Source of the DNA: Pseudomonas sp. LB-090624
GTDB taxonomy: Bacteria; Pseudomonadota; Gammaproteobacteria; Pseudomonadales; Pseudomonadaceae
Direction of reading: 5' to 3'
Assembly: GCF_003205205.1 (NCBI RefSeq)
Contig: NZ_QJRL01000012.1
Span: forward strand, 1-64,000
DNA length: 64,000 nt
Made by a program: the position numbers and the translations under genes. The notes under the pieces were generated by a model. The model did no database searches, was not told the origin of the DNA, and worked only from the letters and a program-made list of their open reading frames with translations. This document shows, piece by piece, positions 54,472-64,000 of this stretch (the stretch's first letter is position 1; each line of letters opens with the position of its first letter).

Positions 54472-57063
54472 ATGATGAACACTGCATACCGCAAGCACCT
54501 GCCAGGCACCGATCTGGACTACTTCGATGCCCGCGCGGCGGTCGAGGCGATCAAGCCCGGCGCCTACGACGGCCTGCCCTACACCTCCCGCGTACTCGCT
54601 GAAAACCTGGTGCGCCGCTGCGACCCGGCCACCCTCGACGCCTCGCTGGGGCAACTGATCGAGCGCCAGCGCGACCTCGACTTCCCGTGGTTTCCGGCGC
54701 GCGTGGTGTGCCATGACATTCTCGGCCAGACTGCGCTGGTCGACCTCGCCGGCCTGCGTGACGCCATCGCCGACAAGGGCGGCGACCCCGCCCAGGTCAA
54801 CCCGGTGGTGCCGGTCCAGTTGATCGTCGACCACTCCCTGGCCGTCGAGTGCGGTGGCTTCGACCCGCAAGCGTTCGACAAGAACCGCGCCATCGAAGAC
54901 CGCCGGAATGAAGACCGTTTCCATTTCATCAACTGGACCAAGAAGGCGTTCAAGAACGTCGACGTGATCCAGCCGGGCAACGGCATCATGCACCAGATCA
55001 ACCTGGAGAAGATGTCGCCGGTTATTCACAACGACCATGGCGTGGCCTACCCAGACACCTGTGTCGGCACCGACAGCCATACTCCCCACGTCGATGCACT
55101 GGGCGTGATCGCCATTGGCGTGGGCGGCCTGGAGGCGGAAAACGTCATGCTCGGCCGCGCCTCGTGGATGCGCTTGCCGGAAATCGTCGGGGTCGAGCTG
55201 ACCGGCAAGCTGGCACCGAACATCACCGCCACCGATCTGGTGCTGGCCTTGACCGAATTCCTGCGCAAGCAGAAAGTGGTGGGCGCCTACCTGGAATTCC
55301 ATGGCGAAGGTGCGCGCGCCCTGACCCTGGGTGACCGCGCCACGATCTCCAACATGGCCCCGGAGTACGGTGCCACGGCGGCAATGTTCGCGATCGACCA
55401 ACAGACCATCGACTACCTGCGCCTGACCGGCCGCGAGGAGCAGCAGGTCAAGCTTGTGGAAACCTACGCCAAGGCCACCGGCCTGTGGGCTGACAGCCTG
55501 AGCGGCGCCGTCTACGAGCGCACCCTGAGCTTCGACCTGTCGAGCGTGGTGCGCAACATGGCCGGCCCGTCCAACCCGCATGCCCGCGTCGCCACCAGTG
55601 ACCTGGCGGCCAAAGGCATCGCCGGCAGCTGGGAGGAAGTGCCGGGGCAAATGCCGGATGGCGCGGTCATCATCGCTGCCATCACCAGTTGCACCAACAC
55701 CAGCAACCCGCGCAACGTGATTGCCGCAGGCCTGATTGCGCGCAATGCCAACAAGCTGGGCCTGACCCGCAAGCCGTGGGTCAAGTCGTCGTTGGCACCC
55801 GGCTCCAAGGCGGTGCAGCTGTACCTGGAGGAGGCAGGGCTGGAGAAGGAGCTGGAGCAGCTTGGCTTTGGCATCGTCGCCTTCGCCTGCACCACCTGCA
55901 ACGGTATGTCCGGCGCCCTGGACCCGGTGATCCAGCAAGAAATCATCGACCGCGACCTGTACGCCACTGCCGTGTTGTCGGGTAACCGCAACTTCGACGG
56001 GCGTATCCACCCGTACGCCAAGCAGGCTTTCCTGGCTTCGCCACCGCTGGTGGTCGCCTACGCCATCGCCGGTACCATCCGCTTCGACATCGAGAAGGAT
56101 GTACTGGGGGTGGTCGACGGCAAGGAAATCCGCCTCAAGGACATCTGGCCCAGCGACGAAGAAATCGATGCGGTGGTGCGTGCGGCGGTCAAGCCGGAGC
56201 AGTTCCGCAAGGTCTACATTCCAATGTTCGCCATCGAGGAAGACCGCGGGCCGAAAGTTGCGCCGCTGTATGATTGGCGCCCGATGAGCACCTATATCCG
56301 CCGCCCTCCCTACTGGGAAGGGGCCCTGGCCGGTGAGCGCACCCTGCGCGGCATGCGCCCGCTGGCGGTGCTGCCGGACAACATCACCACCGACCACCTC
56401 TCGCCGTCCAACGCAATCATGCTCGACAGCGCGGCGGGTGAGTACCTGGCGAAAATGGGCCTGCCGGAAGAAGACTTCAACTCCTACGCTACCCACCGTG
56501 GCGACCACCTGACCGCGCAGCGCGCCACCTTCGCCAACCCCAAGCTGTTCAATGAAATGGTGCGCAAGGAAGACGGCAGCGTGAAGCAGGGCTCGCTGGC
56601 GAGAATCGAGCCGGAAGGCAAGGTTACCCGTATGTGGGAGGCGATCGAAACTTACATGCAGCGCAAGCAGCCGCTGATCATCGTCGCGGGTGCTGACTAC
56701 GGCCAGGGCTCGTCGCGCGACTGGGCGGCCAAGGGCGTGCGCCTGGCGGGTGTCGAGGCAATCGTCGCCGAAGGCTTCGAGCGTATTCACCGGACCAACC
56801 TGGTAGGCATGGGCGTGCTGCCGCTGGAGTTCAAACCGGGCACCGACCGCAAGACCCTGGGCCTGGATGGCAGCGAGACCTATGACGTGCTGGGGGCGCG
56901 TACGCCACGGGCGACCCTGACCCTGGTGGTTACCCGCGCCAATGGCGAGCGGCTGGAGGTGCCGGTGACCTGCCGCCTGGACACCGCCGAGGAAGTGTCG
57001 ATCTACGAAGCGGGCGGGGTGCTGCAGCGCTTCGCCCAGGACTTCCTCGAAGCGACCGCCTGA
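54472..57063 (+). CDS. acnD: Fe/S-dependent 2-methylcitrate dehydratase AcnD
   Basis: This 863-residue aconitase-family enzyme dehydrates 2-methylcitrate to 2-methyl-aconitate. Cluster cysteines appear in TSCTNTSNP and AFACTTCNGMSG. The swivel domain carries GADYGQGSSRDWAAKGVRLAGV and NLVGMGVLPLEF. It works with PrpF, which is needed to give the cis isomer (known from Shewanella and Vibrio). I start at ATG 54472 (GAG in range). The first-in-frame GTG at 54454 is less likely. Confidence 0.95.
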   Translation: MMNTAYRKHLPGTDLDYFDARAAVEAIKPGAYDGLPYTSRVLAENLVRRCDPATLDASLGQLIERQRDLDFPWFPARVVCHDILGQTALVDLAGLRDAIADKGGDPAQVNPVVPVQLIVDHSLAVECGGFDPQAFDKNRAIEDRRNEDRFHFINWTKKAFKNVDVIQPGNGIMHQINLEKMSPVIHNDHGVAYPDTCVGTDSHTPHVDALGVIAIGVGGLEAENVMLGRASWMRLPEIVGVELTGKLAPNITATDLVLALTEFLRKQKVVGAYLEFHGEGARALTLGDRATISNMAPEYGATAAMFAIDQQTIDYLRLTGREEQQVKLVETYAKATGLWADSLSGAVYERTLSFDLSSVVRNMAGPSNPHARVATSDLAAKGIAGSWEEVPGQMPDGAVIIAAITSCTNTSNPRNVIAAGLIARNANKLGLTRKPWVKSSLAPGSKAVQLYLEEAGLEKELEQLGFGIVAFACTTCNGMSGALDPVIQQEIIDRDLYATAVLSGNRNFDGRIHPYAKQAFLASPPLVVAYAIAGTIRFDIEKDVLGVVDGKEIRLKDIWPSDEEIDAVVRAAVKPEQFRKVYIPMFAIEEDRGPKVAPLYDWRPMSTYIRRPPYWEGALAGERTLRGMRPLAVLPDNITTDHLSPSNAIMLDSAAGEYLAKMGLPEEDFNSYATHRGDHLTAQRATFANPKLFNEMVRKEDGSVKQGSLARIEPEGKVTRMWEAIETYMQRKQPLIIVAGADYGQGSSRDWAAKGVRLAGVEAIVAEGFERIHRTNLVGMGVLPLEFKPGTDRKTLGLDGSETYDVLGARTPRATLTLVVTRANGERLEVPVTCRLDTAEEVSIYEAGGVLQRFAQDFLEATA

Positions 57064-57088
57064 GCATGAATCGGGGGCCGTTTTGCGG

Positions 57089-57163
57089 CCCTTTCGCGAC
57101 ACAAGGCCGCTCCCACAAAGGGCGGCGCAGTACCTGTGGGAGCGGCCTTGTGTCGCGAAAGGG
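57089..57163. repeat. perfect 29-bp inverted REP pair between acnD and prpF
   Basis: The 29 bases at 57089-57117 (starting CCCTTTCGCGACAC) are the exact reverse complement of 57135-57163, with 17 nt between. The arms contain the REP head GTGGGAGCGGCC. A smaller GGGGCCG/GCGGCCC hairpin precedes it. The structure lies in the operon mRNA and may separate acnD and prpF transcript levels. Confidence 0.85.
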
Positions 57164-57214
57164 CTGCAAGGCAGCCCCAGGGTATTTCACCGGACTATCA
57201 GGATGCCCAAGACA

Positions 57215-58405
57215 ATGGCACATGTACCCCAGATCAAAATCCCCGCCACCTACATCCGCGGCGGCACCAGCAAAGGCGTGTTCTTCCGCCTGCAAGACTT
57301 GCCCGAGCAGGCGCAAATTCCAGGCCCCGCTCGGGACTCACTGCTGCTGCGGGTAATCGGCAGCCCCGACCCCTATGGCAAGCAGATCGACGGCATGGGC
57401 GGTGCCACGTCCAGCACCAGCAAGACCGTGATCCTGTCGAAAAGCATCAAGCCCGAACACGATGTCGACTACCTGTTTGGCCAGGTCAGCATCGACAAGG
57501 CCTTCGTCGACTGGAGCGGCAACTGCGGGAACCTGTCTGCTGCGGTCGGTTCGTTCGCCATCAGCAGCGGCCTGGTCGACCCGGCGCGCATTCCGCGCAA
57601 TGGCATCGCCACCGTGCGCATCTGGCAAGCCAACATCGGCAAGACCATCATCGCTCACGTTCCGATCACCGAAGGCGAAGTGCAAGAGACCGGCGACTTC
57701 GAGCTGGACGGGGTCACGTTCCCGGCCGCCGAGGTGCAACTGGAGTTCCTTGACCCCGCGGCCGACGAGGACGGTGACGGCGGGGCTATGTTCCCCACCG
57801 GCAAGCTGGTCGATGACCTGGAAGTGCCCGGTGTGGGCACCCTGAAGGCGACGTTGATCAATGCCGGCATCCCGACCATTTTCCTCAATGCCGCCGACAT
57901 CGGTTACACCGGTACGGAATTGCAGGACGCCATCAACGGTGACCCCCAGGCGCTGCTGCGTTTCGAGACCATTCGTGCCTATGGAGCAGTGCGCATGGGC
58001 CTGATCGAAAACGTCGACCAGGCTGCCGGGCGTCAGCACACGCCGAAAGTCGCTTTCGTCGCGCCGCCGAGCACCTACACTGCGTCCAGTGGCAAGACGG
58101 TGCAGGCGGGCGACATCGACCTGCTGGTGCGGGCGTTGTCGATGGGTAAGCTGCACCATGCCATGATGGGAACGGCAGCAGTGGCAATCGGCACCGCAGC
58201 GGCCATTCCGGGTACGCTGGTCAACCTCGCAGCGGGTGGGGGCGAGCGCAGTGCCGTACGGTTCGGCCACCCCTCGGGCACCTTGCGGGTCGGGGCTCAG
58301 GCGCGCCAGCTGGAGGGTGAGTGGACGGTAACCAAAGCAATCATGAGCCGTAGTGCTCGCGTGCTGATGGAGGGCTGGGTTCGCGTGCCTGGCGATAGCT
58401 TCTAA
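57215..58405 (+). CDS. prpF: 2-methylaconitate cis-trans isomerase PrpF
   Basis: This 396-residue diaminopimelate-epimerase-fold protein has IPATYIRGGTSKGVFFRLQD at the start, the active-site lysine in GGTSKG, and VDWSGNCGNLSAAVGSFA with the catalytic cysteine region. GHPSGTLRVGA lies near the C-terminus. It isomerises 2-methyl-trans-aconitate made by AcnD. ATG 57215 gives the family start (AHVPQIKIPATY); ATG 57203 is also possible. Confidence 0.94.
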   Translation: MAHVPQIKIPATYIRGGTSKGVFFRLQDLPEQAQIPGPARDSLLLRVIGSPDPYGKQIDGMGGATSSTSKTVILSKSIKPEHDVDYLFGQVSIDKAFVDWSGNCGNLSAAVGSFAISSGLVDPARIPRNGIATVRIWQANIGKTIIAHVPITEGEVQETGDFELDGVTFPAAEVQLEFLDPAADEDGDGGAMFPTGKLVDDLEVPGVGTLKATLINAGIPTIFLNAADIGYTGTELQDAINGDPQALLRFETIRAYGAVRMGLIENVDQAAGRQHTPKVAFVAPPSTYTASSGKTVQAGDIDLLVRALSMGKLHHAMMGTAAVAIGTAAAIPGTLVNLAAGGGERSAVRFGHPSGTLRVGAQARQLEGEWTVTKAIMSRSARVLMEGWVRVPGDSF

Positions 58406-58435
58406 CGCACCACTGGCGCTCGGCTTTAGTTCGTT

Positions 58436-58454
58436 GGGGCCGCAAAGCGGCCCC
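58436..58454 (+). terminator. hairpin between prpF and prpD
   Basis: GGGGCCGC and GCGGCCCC pair around AAA, 30 bp past the prpF stop. No T-run; likely partial attenuation before prpD. Confidence 0.42.
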
Positions 58455-58477
58455 GGCAATTCTGAAGGGAGCTGGAT

Positions 58478-59962
58478 ATGAGCGCCAACGTAGACCTCAA
58501 CGACCGCCCGGACTACGACCGGGTGCTACAAACCTTGGCCGATTACGCCCTCGGCTACCGGGTCGAATCCCTCGAGGCCCTGGACACTGCGCGCAATTGC
58601 CTGATGGACACCCTCGGTTGTGGCCTGCTGGCCTTGCGCTTTCCGGAGTGCACCAAGCTTCTCGGTCCTCAGGTGGAAGGCACGGTGGTGCCCAATGGCG
58701 CGCGCGTGCCCGGCACTGCCTACCGCCTCGACCCGGTCAAGGCTGCCTGGGACATTGGCTGTACGGTGCGCTGGCTGGACTACAACGATACCTGGCTGGC
58801 CGCTGAATGGGCCCACCCCTCGGACAACCTCGGTGGCATCCTGGCGGTTGCCGATCACCTGTCGCAGAAGCATGTGTCCGCAGGCGAGCAGCCGCTGGTG
58901 ATGCGAGATGTGCTCCAGGCCATGATCATGGCCCACGAAATACAGGGCGTACTGGCGCTGGAAAACGCCTTCAACCGCGTGGGCCTTGACCACGTGATAC
59001 TGGTCAAGGTGGCCTCCACGGCCGTGTGCGCGAGGCTGATGGGCGCCAACCGCCAGCAGATGCTGAGCGCGCTGTCCCATGCCTTTGTCGATGGTCAGGC
59101 ACTGCGCACCTATCGCCATGCCCCCAACGCCGGGTCGCGCAAGTCCTGGGCTGCAGGCGATGCCTCCAGCCGCGGCGTGCGCCTGGCAGACATCGCCCTG
59201 CGCGGCGAGATGGGCGTCCCAAGTGTGCTCACGGCGCCGCAGTGGGGCTTCTACGATGTGTCGTTCAGCCATACCAACAAGGACCTGGCGCTCAAGCCTG
59301 CCGGCCAGTACGAGCTGCGCCTGCCGCAAGCGCTGGGCAGCTACGTGATGGAAAACGTACTGTTCAAGGTCAGTTTCCCTGCCGAGTTCCACGCCCAGAC
59401 GGCCTGCGAGGCGGCGGTGGCCCTGCACCCCAAGGTGCGTAACCGCTTGCACGAAGTCGACCGTATCGTCATCACCACCCAGGAGTCGGCAATCCGTATC
59501 ATTTCCAAGAGCGGGCCGCTGGCCAATGCCGCTGACCGCGACCACTGCCTGCAGTACATGGTGGCGGTGCCGCTGATTTTCGGGCATCTGGTGGCCGAGC
59601 AATATGAAGACGCCTTTCATGCCAACCACCCGAGCATCGACCGCTTGCGCGAGAAGATGGAAGTGGTGGAAGACCCGCGGTTCAGCCGTGAGTACCTGGA
59701 GCCAGACAAGCGTTCGATCGCCAATGCGCTGCAGGTGTTTTTCAAGGATGGCAGCAGTACCGAGCAAGTGGTGGTGGAATACCCGATAGGGCATCGGCGC
59801 CGGCGCGGGGAGGGCATACCACTGCTGGAGAGCAAGTTCAGGGCTAACCTGGCCACACGTTTTGCCCGGCAGCGGTGTCAGCAGATTGTCGAACTGTGCA
59901 AGGACCAGCAAACGCTGGAACAGATGGCGGTGCACAGGTTTGTGGATCTGTTCGTGATCTGA
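58478..59962 (+). CDS. prpD: 2-methylcitrate dehydratase PrpD (MmgE/PrpD family)
   Basis: This 494-residue Fe/S-independent dehydratase produces 2-methyl-cis-aconitate from 2-methylcitrate. Family segments are [60 protein letters not shown] and [23 protein letters not shown] precedes the ATG. Its activity overlaps that of AcnD plus PrpF, so the cluster has two dehydration routes. Confidence 0.95.
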   Translation: MSANVDLNDRPDYDRVLQTLADYALGYRVESLEALDTARNCLMDTLGCGLLALRFPECTKLLGPQVEGTVVPNGARVPGTAYRLDPVKAAWDIGCTVRWLDYNDTWLAAEWAHPSDNLGGILAVADHLSQKHVSAGEQPLVMRDVLQAMIMAHEIQGVLALENAFNRVGLDHVILVKVASTAVCARLMGANRQQMLSALSHAFVDGQALRTYRHAPNAGSRKSWAAGDASSRGVRLADIALRGEMGVPSVLTAPQWGFYDVSFSHTNKDLALKPAGQYELRLPQALGSYVMENVLFKVSFPAEFHAQTACEAAVALHPKVRNRLHEVDRIVITTQESAIRIISKSGPLANAADRDHCLQYMVAVPLIFGHLVAEQYEDAFHANHPSIDRLREKMEVVEDPRFSREYLEPDKRSIANALQVFFKDGSSTEQVVVEYPIGHRRRRGEGIPLLESKFRANLATRFARQRCQQIVELCKDQQTLEQMAVHRFVDLFVI

Positions 59963-60012
59963 GCAGCGCGAGGCCTATCAAGGCTGCTGCAGGAAGGCGG
60001 GACAGGGCGAAC

Positions 60013-60045
60013 AAAAAAACCCCGGCATCGCTGCCGGGGCTTTCT
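60013..60045. terminator. bidirectional terminator between prpD and acnB
   Basis: CCCCGGCA (60020-60027) pairs with TGCCGGGG (60032-60039). Seven A residues on the left give a strong T-run for acnB on the minus strand, and TTTCTGTT on the right serves prpD. Confidence 0.85.
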
Positions 60046-60065
60046 GTTACACCTTACAACTCAGC

Positions 60066-62675
60066 TTACGCCTGAACCACCGGGATCTTGGCGTTGGCTG
60101 CCGCTTCGCGGAACTCGGCGATCTGGTCGAAGCTCAGGTAGCGGTAAACGTCGGCAGCCATGCTGTCGATGTCTTTCGCGTACTGCATGTACTCTTCGAC
60201 GGTCGGCAGTTTGCCGATGATCGAGGCAACAGCAGCCAGCTCGGCCGATGCCAGGTACACGTTGGTAGCGTCGCCCAGGCGGTTAGGGAAGTTACGGGTC
60301 GAAGTGGAAACCACGGTCGAACCGGTCTGCACACGTGCCTGGTTACCCATGCACAGCGAGCAGCCTGGCATTTCCATGCGCGCACCGGCCTTGCCGTAGA
60401 TGCCGTAGTAGCCTTCTTCGGTCAGCTGGTGAGCATCCATCTTGGTTGGCGGAGCCAGCCACAGACGGGTCGGGATACCGCCCTTGACCTTGTCCAGCAA
60501 CTTGCCGGCCGCGCGGAAGTGACCGATGTTGGTCATGCACGAACCGATGAACACTTCGTCGATCTTCTCGCCCTGTACCGAGGACAGCAGGCGGGCATCG
60601 TCCGGGTCGTTCGGCGCGCAGAGCACAGGCTCCTTGACGTCGGCCAGGTCGATTTCGATGATTTCGGCGTATTCGGCATCGGCGTCGGCCGACAGCAGCT
60701 CAGGCTTGGCCAGCCAGGCTTCCATGGCCTGGGCACGGCGCTCCAGGGTGCGGGCATCGCCGTAGCCTTCGCCGATCATCCAGCGCAGCAGGGTGATGTT
60801 GGACTGCAGGTACTCGGCGATGGCCTTTTCCGGCAGCTTGATGGTGCAACCGGCAGCGGAACGCTCGGCCGAGGCGTCGGACAGCTCGAAGGCTTGCTCG
60901 ACGGTCAGTTCGTCCAGGCCTTCGATTTCCAGGATGCGGCCGGAGAAGGCGTTTTTCTTGCCTTTCTTCTCGACGGTCAGCAGGCCCTTCTGGATGGCGT
61001 AGTAAGGGATGGCATGAACCAGGTCACGCAGGGTGATGCCTGGCTGCAGTTTGCCCTTGAAGCGCACCAGGATCGACTCTGGCATGTCCAGCGGCATGAC
61101 GCCGGTGGCAGCGGCGAAGGCTACCAGGCCGGAACCGGCCGGGAACGAAATACCGATCGGGAAGCGGGTGTGCGAGTCGCCACCAGTACCCACGGTGTCA
61201 GGCATCAGCATGCGGTTCAGCCAGCTGTGGATGATGCCGTCGCCCGGGCGCAGCGACACGCCGCCACGGGTGCGGATGAAGTCTGGCAGGGTGTGGTGGG
61301 TGGTGACGTCGATTGGCTTCGGATAGGCCGCGGTGTGGCAGAACGACTGCATTACCAGGTCGGCAGAGAAGCCCAGGCATGCCAGGTCTTTCAGCTCGTC
61401 GCGCGTCATCGGGCCCGTGGTGTCCTGGGAGCCGACGGTGGTCATTTTTGGCTCGCAGTAGGCACCTGGGCGTACGCCCTGGCCTTCTGGCAGACCGCAA
61501 GCGCGGCCGACCATTTTCTGTGCCAGGGTGAAGCCTTTGCCGGTGTCGGCAGGCTGCTCTGGCTTCTTGAACAGGTCGGAAGCACCCAGGCCCAGCTCGG
61601 CGCGGGCCTTTTCGGTCAGGCCACGGCCTACGATCAGCGGGATACGGCCGCCAGCGCGAACTTCGTCCAGCAGTACTTCGGTTTTCAGTTCGAAGGTGGT
61701 CACCAGCTCATCGCTTTCGTGGCGGCGTACTTCACCTTTGAACGGGTAGACGTCGATGACGTCGCCCATGCCCAGGTTGGTGCAGTCGAATTCGATCGGC
61801 AGGGCGCCAGCGTCTTCCATGGTGTTGTAGAAGATCGGGGCGATCTTGGTGCCGAAGCAGAAACCACCAGCGCGCTTGTTCGGCACGTACGGGATGTCGT
61901 CGCCGAAGAACCACAGTACCGAGTTGGTAGCGGATTTACGCGAGGAACCGGTACCGACCACGTCACCCACGTAGGCAACCGGGAAGCCCTTGGCTTTGAC
62001 GGCTTCGATCTGGGCCAGTGGGCCGACCGAACCTGGCTGCGACGGCTCGATACCGTCGCGGGCCATTTTCAGCATGGCCAGGGCGTGCAGCGGGATGTCA
62101 GGGCGCGACCAGGCGTCCGGGGCAGGCGACAGGTCGTCGGTGTTGGTTTCGCCTGGCACCTTGAACACGGTCAGGGTGTACTTGTCGGCAATGGCCGGAC
62201 GCGAGGTGAACCACTCGCCGGCAGCCCACGATTCCATTACAGCCTTGGCGTGCGCGTTGCCGGCCTTGGCTTTTTCAGCCACGTCGTGGAAGGCATCGAA
62301 CATCAGCAGGGTGTGCTTGAGCTGCTCGGCCGCGACGGCGCCCAGTTCGGCGTCATCCAGCAGCGCTACCAGCGTTTCGATGTTGTAGCCGCCCTGCATG
62401 GTGCCCAGCAGCTCGGCAGCGTGCTTGCGGTCGATCAGTGGCGACGTGGCTTCGCCCTTGGCGACGGCGGAGAGGAAAGCGGCCTTGACGTAGGCAGCTT
62501 CGTCGACCCCTGGTGGTACGCGGTTGGTGATCAGGTCTACGAGGAAGGCTTCTTCGCCGGCCGGCGGGTTTTTCAGCAGCTCGACCAGGCCTGCAGTTTG
62601 TTCGGCGTTCAGCGGCTGGGGCACGATACCCAGGGCGGCACGCTCTTCGATGTGTTTGCGGTAGGCTTCAAGCAC
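60066..62675 (-). CDS. acnB: bifunctional aconitate hydratase 2 / 2-methylisocitrate dehydratase
   Basis: This 869-residue TCA-cycle enzyme has the AcnB layout: HEAT-like domain, swivel domain, then the Fe/S domains. The cluster cysteine is in [12 protein letters not shown] and the pair in [13 protein letters not shown]. The HEAT-like start [16 protein letters not shown] is typical. I use GTG 62675, with AGGGA 7 nt upstream, because known AcnB proteins begin at this point; ATG 62690 would add five residues. AcnB also hydrates 2-methyl-cis-aconitate, completing the methylcitrate cycle next door. Confidence 0.95.
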   Translation of the reverse strand: MLEAYRKHIEERAALGIVPQPLNAEQTAGLVELLKNPPAGEEAFLVDLITNRVPPGVDEAAYVKAAFLSAVAKGEATSPLIDRKHAAELLGTMQGGYNIETLVALLDDAELGAVAAEQLKHTLLMFDAFHDVAEKAKAGNAHAKAVMESWAAGEWFTSRPAIADKYTLTVFKVPGETNTDDLSPAPDAWSRPDIPLHALAMLKMARDGIEPSQPGSVGPLAQIEAVKAKGFPVAYVGDVVGTGSSRKSATNSVLWFFGDDIPYVPNKRAGGFCFGTKIAPIFYNTMEDAGALPIEFDCTNLGMGDVIDVYPFKGEVRRHESDELVTTFELKTEVLLDEVRAGGRIPLIVGRGLTEKARAELGLGASDLFKKPEQPADTGKGFTLAQKMVGRACGLPEGQGVRPGAYCEPKMTTVGSQDTTGPMTRDELKDLACLGFSADLVMQSFCHTAAYPKPIDVTTHHTLPDFIRTRGGVSLRPGDGIIHSWLNRMLMPDTVGTGGDSHTRFPIGISFPAGSGLVAFAAATGVMPLDMPESILVRFKGKLQPGITLRDLVHAIPYYAIQKGLLTVEKKGKKNAFSGRILEIEGLDELTVEQAFELSDASAERSAAGCTIKLPEKAIAEYLQSNITLLRWMIGEGYGDARTLERRAQAMEAWLAKPELLSADADAEYAEIIEIDLADVKEPVLCAPNDPDDARLLSSVQGEKIDEVFIGSCMTNIGHFRAAGKLLDKVKGGIPTRLWLAPPTKMDAHQLTEEGYYGIYGKAGARMEMPGCSLCMGNQARVQTGSTVVSTSTRNFPNRLGDATNVYLASAELAAVASIIGKLPTVEEYMQYAKDIDSMAADVYRYLSFDQIAEFREAAANAKIPVVQA

Positions 62676-63082
62676 AGTTATTTCCCTCATCAGTGGTCCC
62701 TAAAGGGGGTCCGGGACGCTTATCCAGCATTCGATGCACCCATGCGCTGCCACGGCTTTGTGGGCCGCCCAGCCAGGGTCGCAAAGAATCCTTACAGAAG
62801 CTGCTTTCAAAGTTTTACGCCTGCAGAACGGGGGGCTGATGAGGGCTGGCTCGGGCATGCGAGGGGTGCATGGCCCGGGCCAACGCCGTTCTACCGGATC
62901 AACTGTGCTCGTGACGCTTTGAAAACAGCTTCCAACGGACATTGTTGCCTTTGAAAAGGCGGGATGATTCTACGGCAAAAAAAGCCTGAAGGTAAGGCGG
63001 TGTTCATGACTTTAACGAGTGACCCTGGTTAGACAAAGGGCTAACATGGGCCTGTATTCCACCGCCAAGCCGTTGTTTTTCC
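62676..63082. other. 407-bp region upstream of acnB and the DUF1289 gene
   Basis: This holds the acnB leader and promoter (minus) and the DUF1289 promoter (plus). A 16-bp inverted repeat with one mismatch lies at 62797-62812 and 62917-62932 (GAAGCTGCTTTCAAAG against CTTTGAAAACAGCTTC). Promoter hexamers could not be assigned with confidence. No coding sequence seen. Confidence 0.5.
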
Positions 63083-63550
63083 ATGTCCAACCAATCCATC
63101 AAGACCCCTTGCGTCGGCCTTTGCTCCACGGTGTATGGAGACACGGTATGCCGTGGCTGCAAGCGTTTCCACCATGAAGTGATCCACTGGAATGGCTATG
63201 ACGAGGCGCAGAAACGCGCCGTGTGGCTGCGTCTGGAGCAGCTGCTGACGCAGGTGATGATGGCCAAGCTGGAAGTCTTCGACAAAGGCTTGCTGCGCCA
63301 GCAACTGCAGCAGCGTTCGATCCGTTTTGTCGAGCAGCAGTCGGAATACTGCTGGGCGTATCAGCTGATTGCTCGCGGGGCGCGGATGATTCGTGACCTG
63401 GAGGCCTATGGGATGGCCTTGATGCCTGAATTCCGCGACTGGGATCTGCCGCAGTTGCGCGACGCCATCGACCGCGAATTCTTCCTCTTGTCCGAGGCGC
63501 ATTACCAGCGCTACATAGCCCCTGCCTTCCTGCGTGCCGAGCTGAGGTAA
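63083..63550 (+). CDS. DUF1289 domain protein (YdhL-like)
   Basis: This 155-residue cytosolic protein has an N-terminal DUF1289 cysteine motif (TPCVGLCSTVYGDTVCRGCKR, read as two neighbouring CxxxC/CxxC pairs, about 9-28) that probably binds a metal or Fe/S cluster. The helical extension (MMAKLEVFDKGLLRQQLQ, EAHYQRYIAPAFLRAELR) is conserved in Pseudomonas. Function unknown. It is divergent from acnB. Confidence 0.85.
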   Translation: MSNQSIKTPCVGLCSTVYGDTVCRGCKRFHHEVIHWNGYDEAQKRAVWLRLEQLLTQVMMAKLEVFDKGLLRQQLQQRSIRFVEQQSEYCWAYQLIARGARMIRDLEAYGMALMPEFRDWDLPQLRDAIDREFFLLSEAHYQRYIAPAFLRAELR

Positions 63551-63617
63551 GCCTTCTTTCTGCTCCATGCTTCGAAAAGGCGCCATTGTGCGTTTTTACC
63601 GAGCGTATGGAGTATCG

Positions 63618-64000
63618 ATGATGGCGGATCTGTATTTTGAACGGCTGCTGAGTTTTACCGCGACATGCCGCTGGCAATTGCTGGATGCACCGTTGCGTGC
63701 TGCCCAGTTTCACGATGATGAAATCACCCGGCCGTTCTGGGTCGAATTCGACGATTGGAACGGTGACGATGGTTGGTTGATGACCAGCCTGGACTACGGC
63801 GAAGAAATGTTGCAATCCTTCCTTATTGACTCGCTGTGGGCGGGCGAGGGTCGTCAGCGTGCGTTTTGTGACAGTTTCTGGTTTGGTGTCTATCGACTTG
63901 CAACAGGCTTCGTTTACGAGATCCGCCCTGCATATGAGGGCAATAACGTGGACCGCTGGCCGTCACTGGAATACTGGCTCGACGTCAGTCGCAACGGGTA
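63618..64000 (+). CDS. hypothetical protein, cut by the right window edge
   Basis: An open frame starts at ATG 63618 (GGAG 5 nt upstream; a second ATG follows at 63621) and stays open for 127 codons to the end of the window. The translation starts MMADLYFERLLSFTATCRWQ and is rich in aromatic and acidic residues (FWVEFDDWNGDDGWLM, SFWFGVYRLATGFVYEIRPA). No signal peptide or known domain seen. It follows the DUF1289 gene by 67 bp and may share its transcript. Confidence 0.65.
   Translation, partial: MMADLYFERLLSFTATCRWQLLDAPLRAAQFHDDEITRPFWVEFDDWNGDDGWLMTSLDYGEEMLQSFLIDSLWAGEGRQRAFCDSFWFGVYRLATGFVYEIRPAYEGNNVDRWPSLEYWLDVSRNG

Noticed and set aside
54124..57102. 992-codon open frame antisense to acnD
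   Set aside because: A shadow of a long high-GC gene; its translation is low-complexity His/Gln/Arg-rich with no domain.
60429..62954. 841-codon open frame antisense to acnB
   Set aside because: Same reason; acnB has complete catalytic motifs and the antisense product has none.

Overview
This window reads as chromosome of a Pseudomonas of the P. putida group. The basis is gene content and order I recognise from that group: folD, a tRNA cluster, tig-clpP-clpX-lon-hupB-ppiD, an oprI-type lipoprotein, cysB/cysH/pabB, and a GntR-prpB-prpC-acnD-prpF-prpD block followed by acnB. High GC and P. putida-style REP palindromes agree. No database search was run; names rest on motifs and family knowledge. 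LAYOUT: (1) 1-127 is the right end of an IS3-family insertion sequence next to a decayed helix-turn-helix gene (256-429). (2) 602-7025 looks like an accessory catabolic locus: a chemoreceptor, a DAACS symporter, a class I aminotransferase and an RraA/HMG-type aldolase on the minus strand, with a divergent LysR regulator. (3) 7152-14586 holds a McpA-type chemoreceptor, a LysR/PACE efflux pair, a lipoprotein, and a dctA-type symporter followed by two GntR regulators. (4) 14974-16640 holds folD and tRNA-Arg, -His, -Leu, -His. (5) 16810-25834 is the conserved proteostasis block. (6) 25911-41603 is mostly housekeeping: patatin lipase, CHAD protein, thioesterase, Mpo1-like protein, a third chemoreceptor, TatD, MltF-like lytic transglycosylase, DoxX, GreB, a YbbP/YbbA exporter with TesA, an L,D-transpeptidase and OprI. 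(7) 41660-47908 holds DAHP synthase, a PanE-like reductase, a Usp protein, CysB, APS reductase and PabB. (8) 48156-51213 is a coupled trio: retropepsin-like protease, inactive-transglutaminase/7TM protein and ATP-grasp amidoligase. (9) 51520-59962 is the 2-methylcitrate cycle cluster, then acnB, a DUF1289 gene and a gene cut by the window end. HOW THE GENES WORK TOGETHER: the left locus can be read as sense, import, transaminate, then retro-aldol cleave, which would suit a 4-hydroxy-4-substituted glutamate; this is inference. The prp block converts propionyl-CoA with oxaloacetate to pyruvate and succinate, and carries two copies of a TGTCGACAAT-containing site around a good promoter. The two loci most worth experiment are the amidoligase/transglutaminase-like/retropepsin trio and the left catabolic locus.
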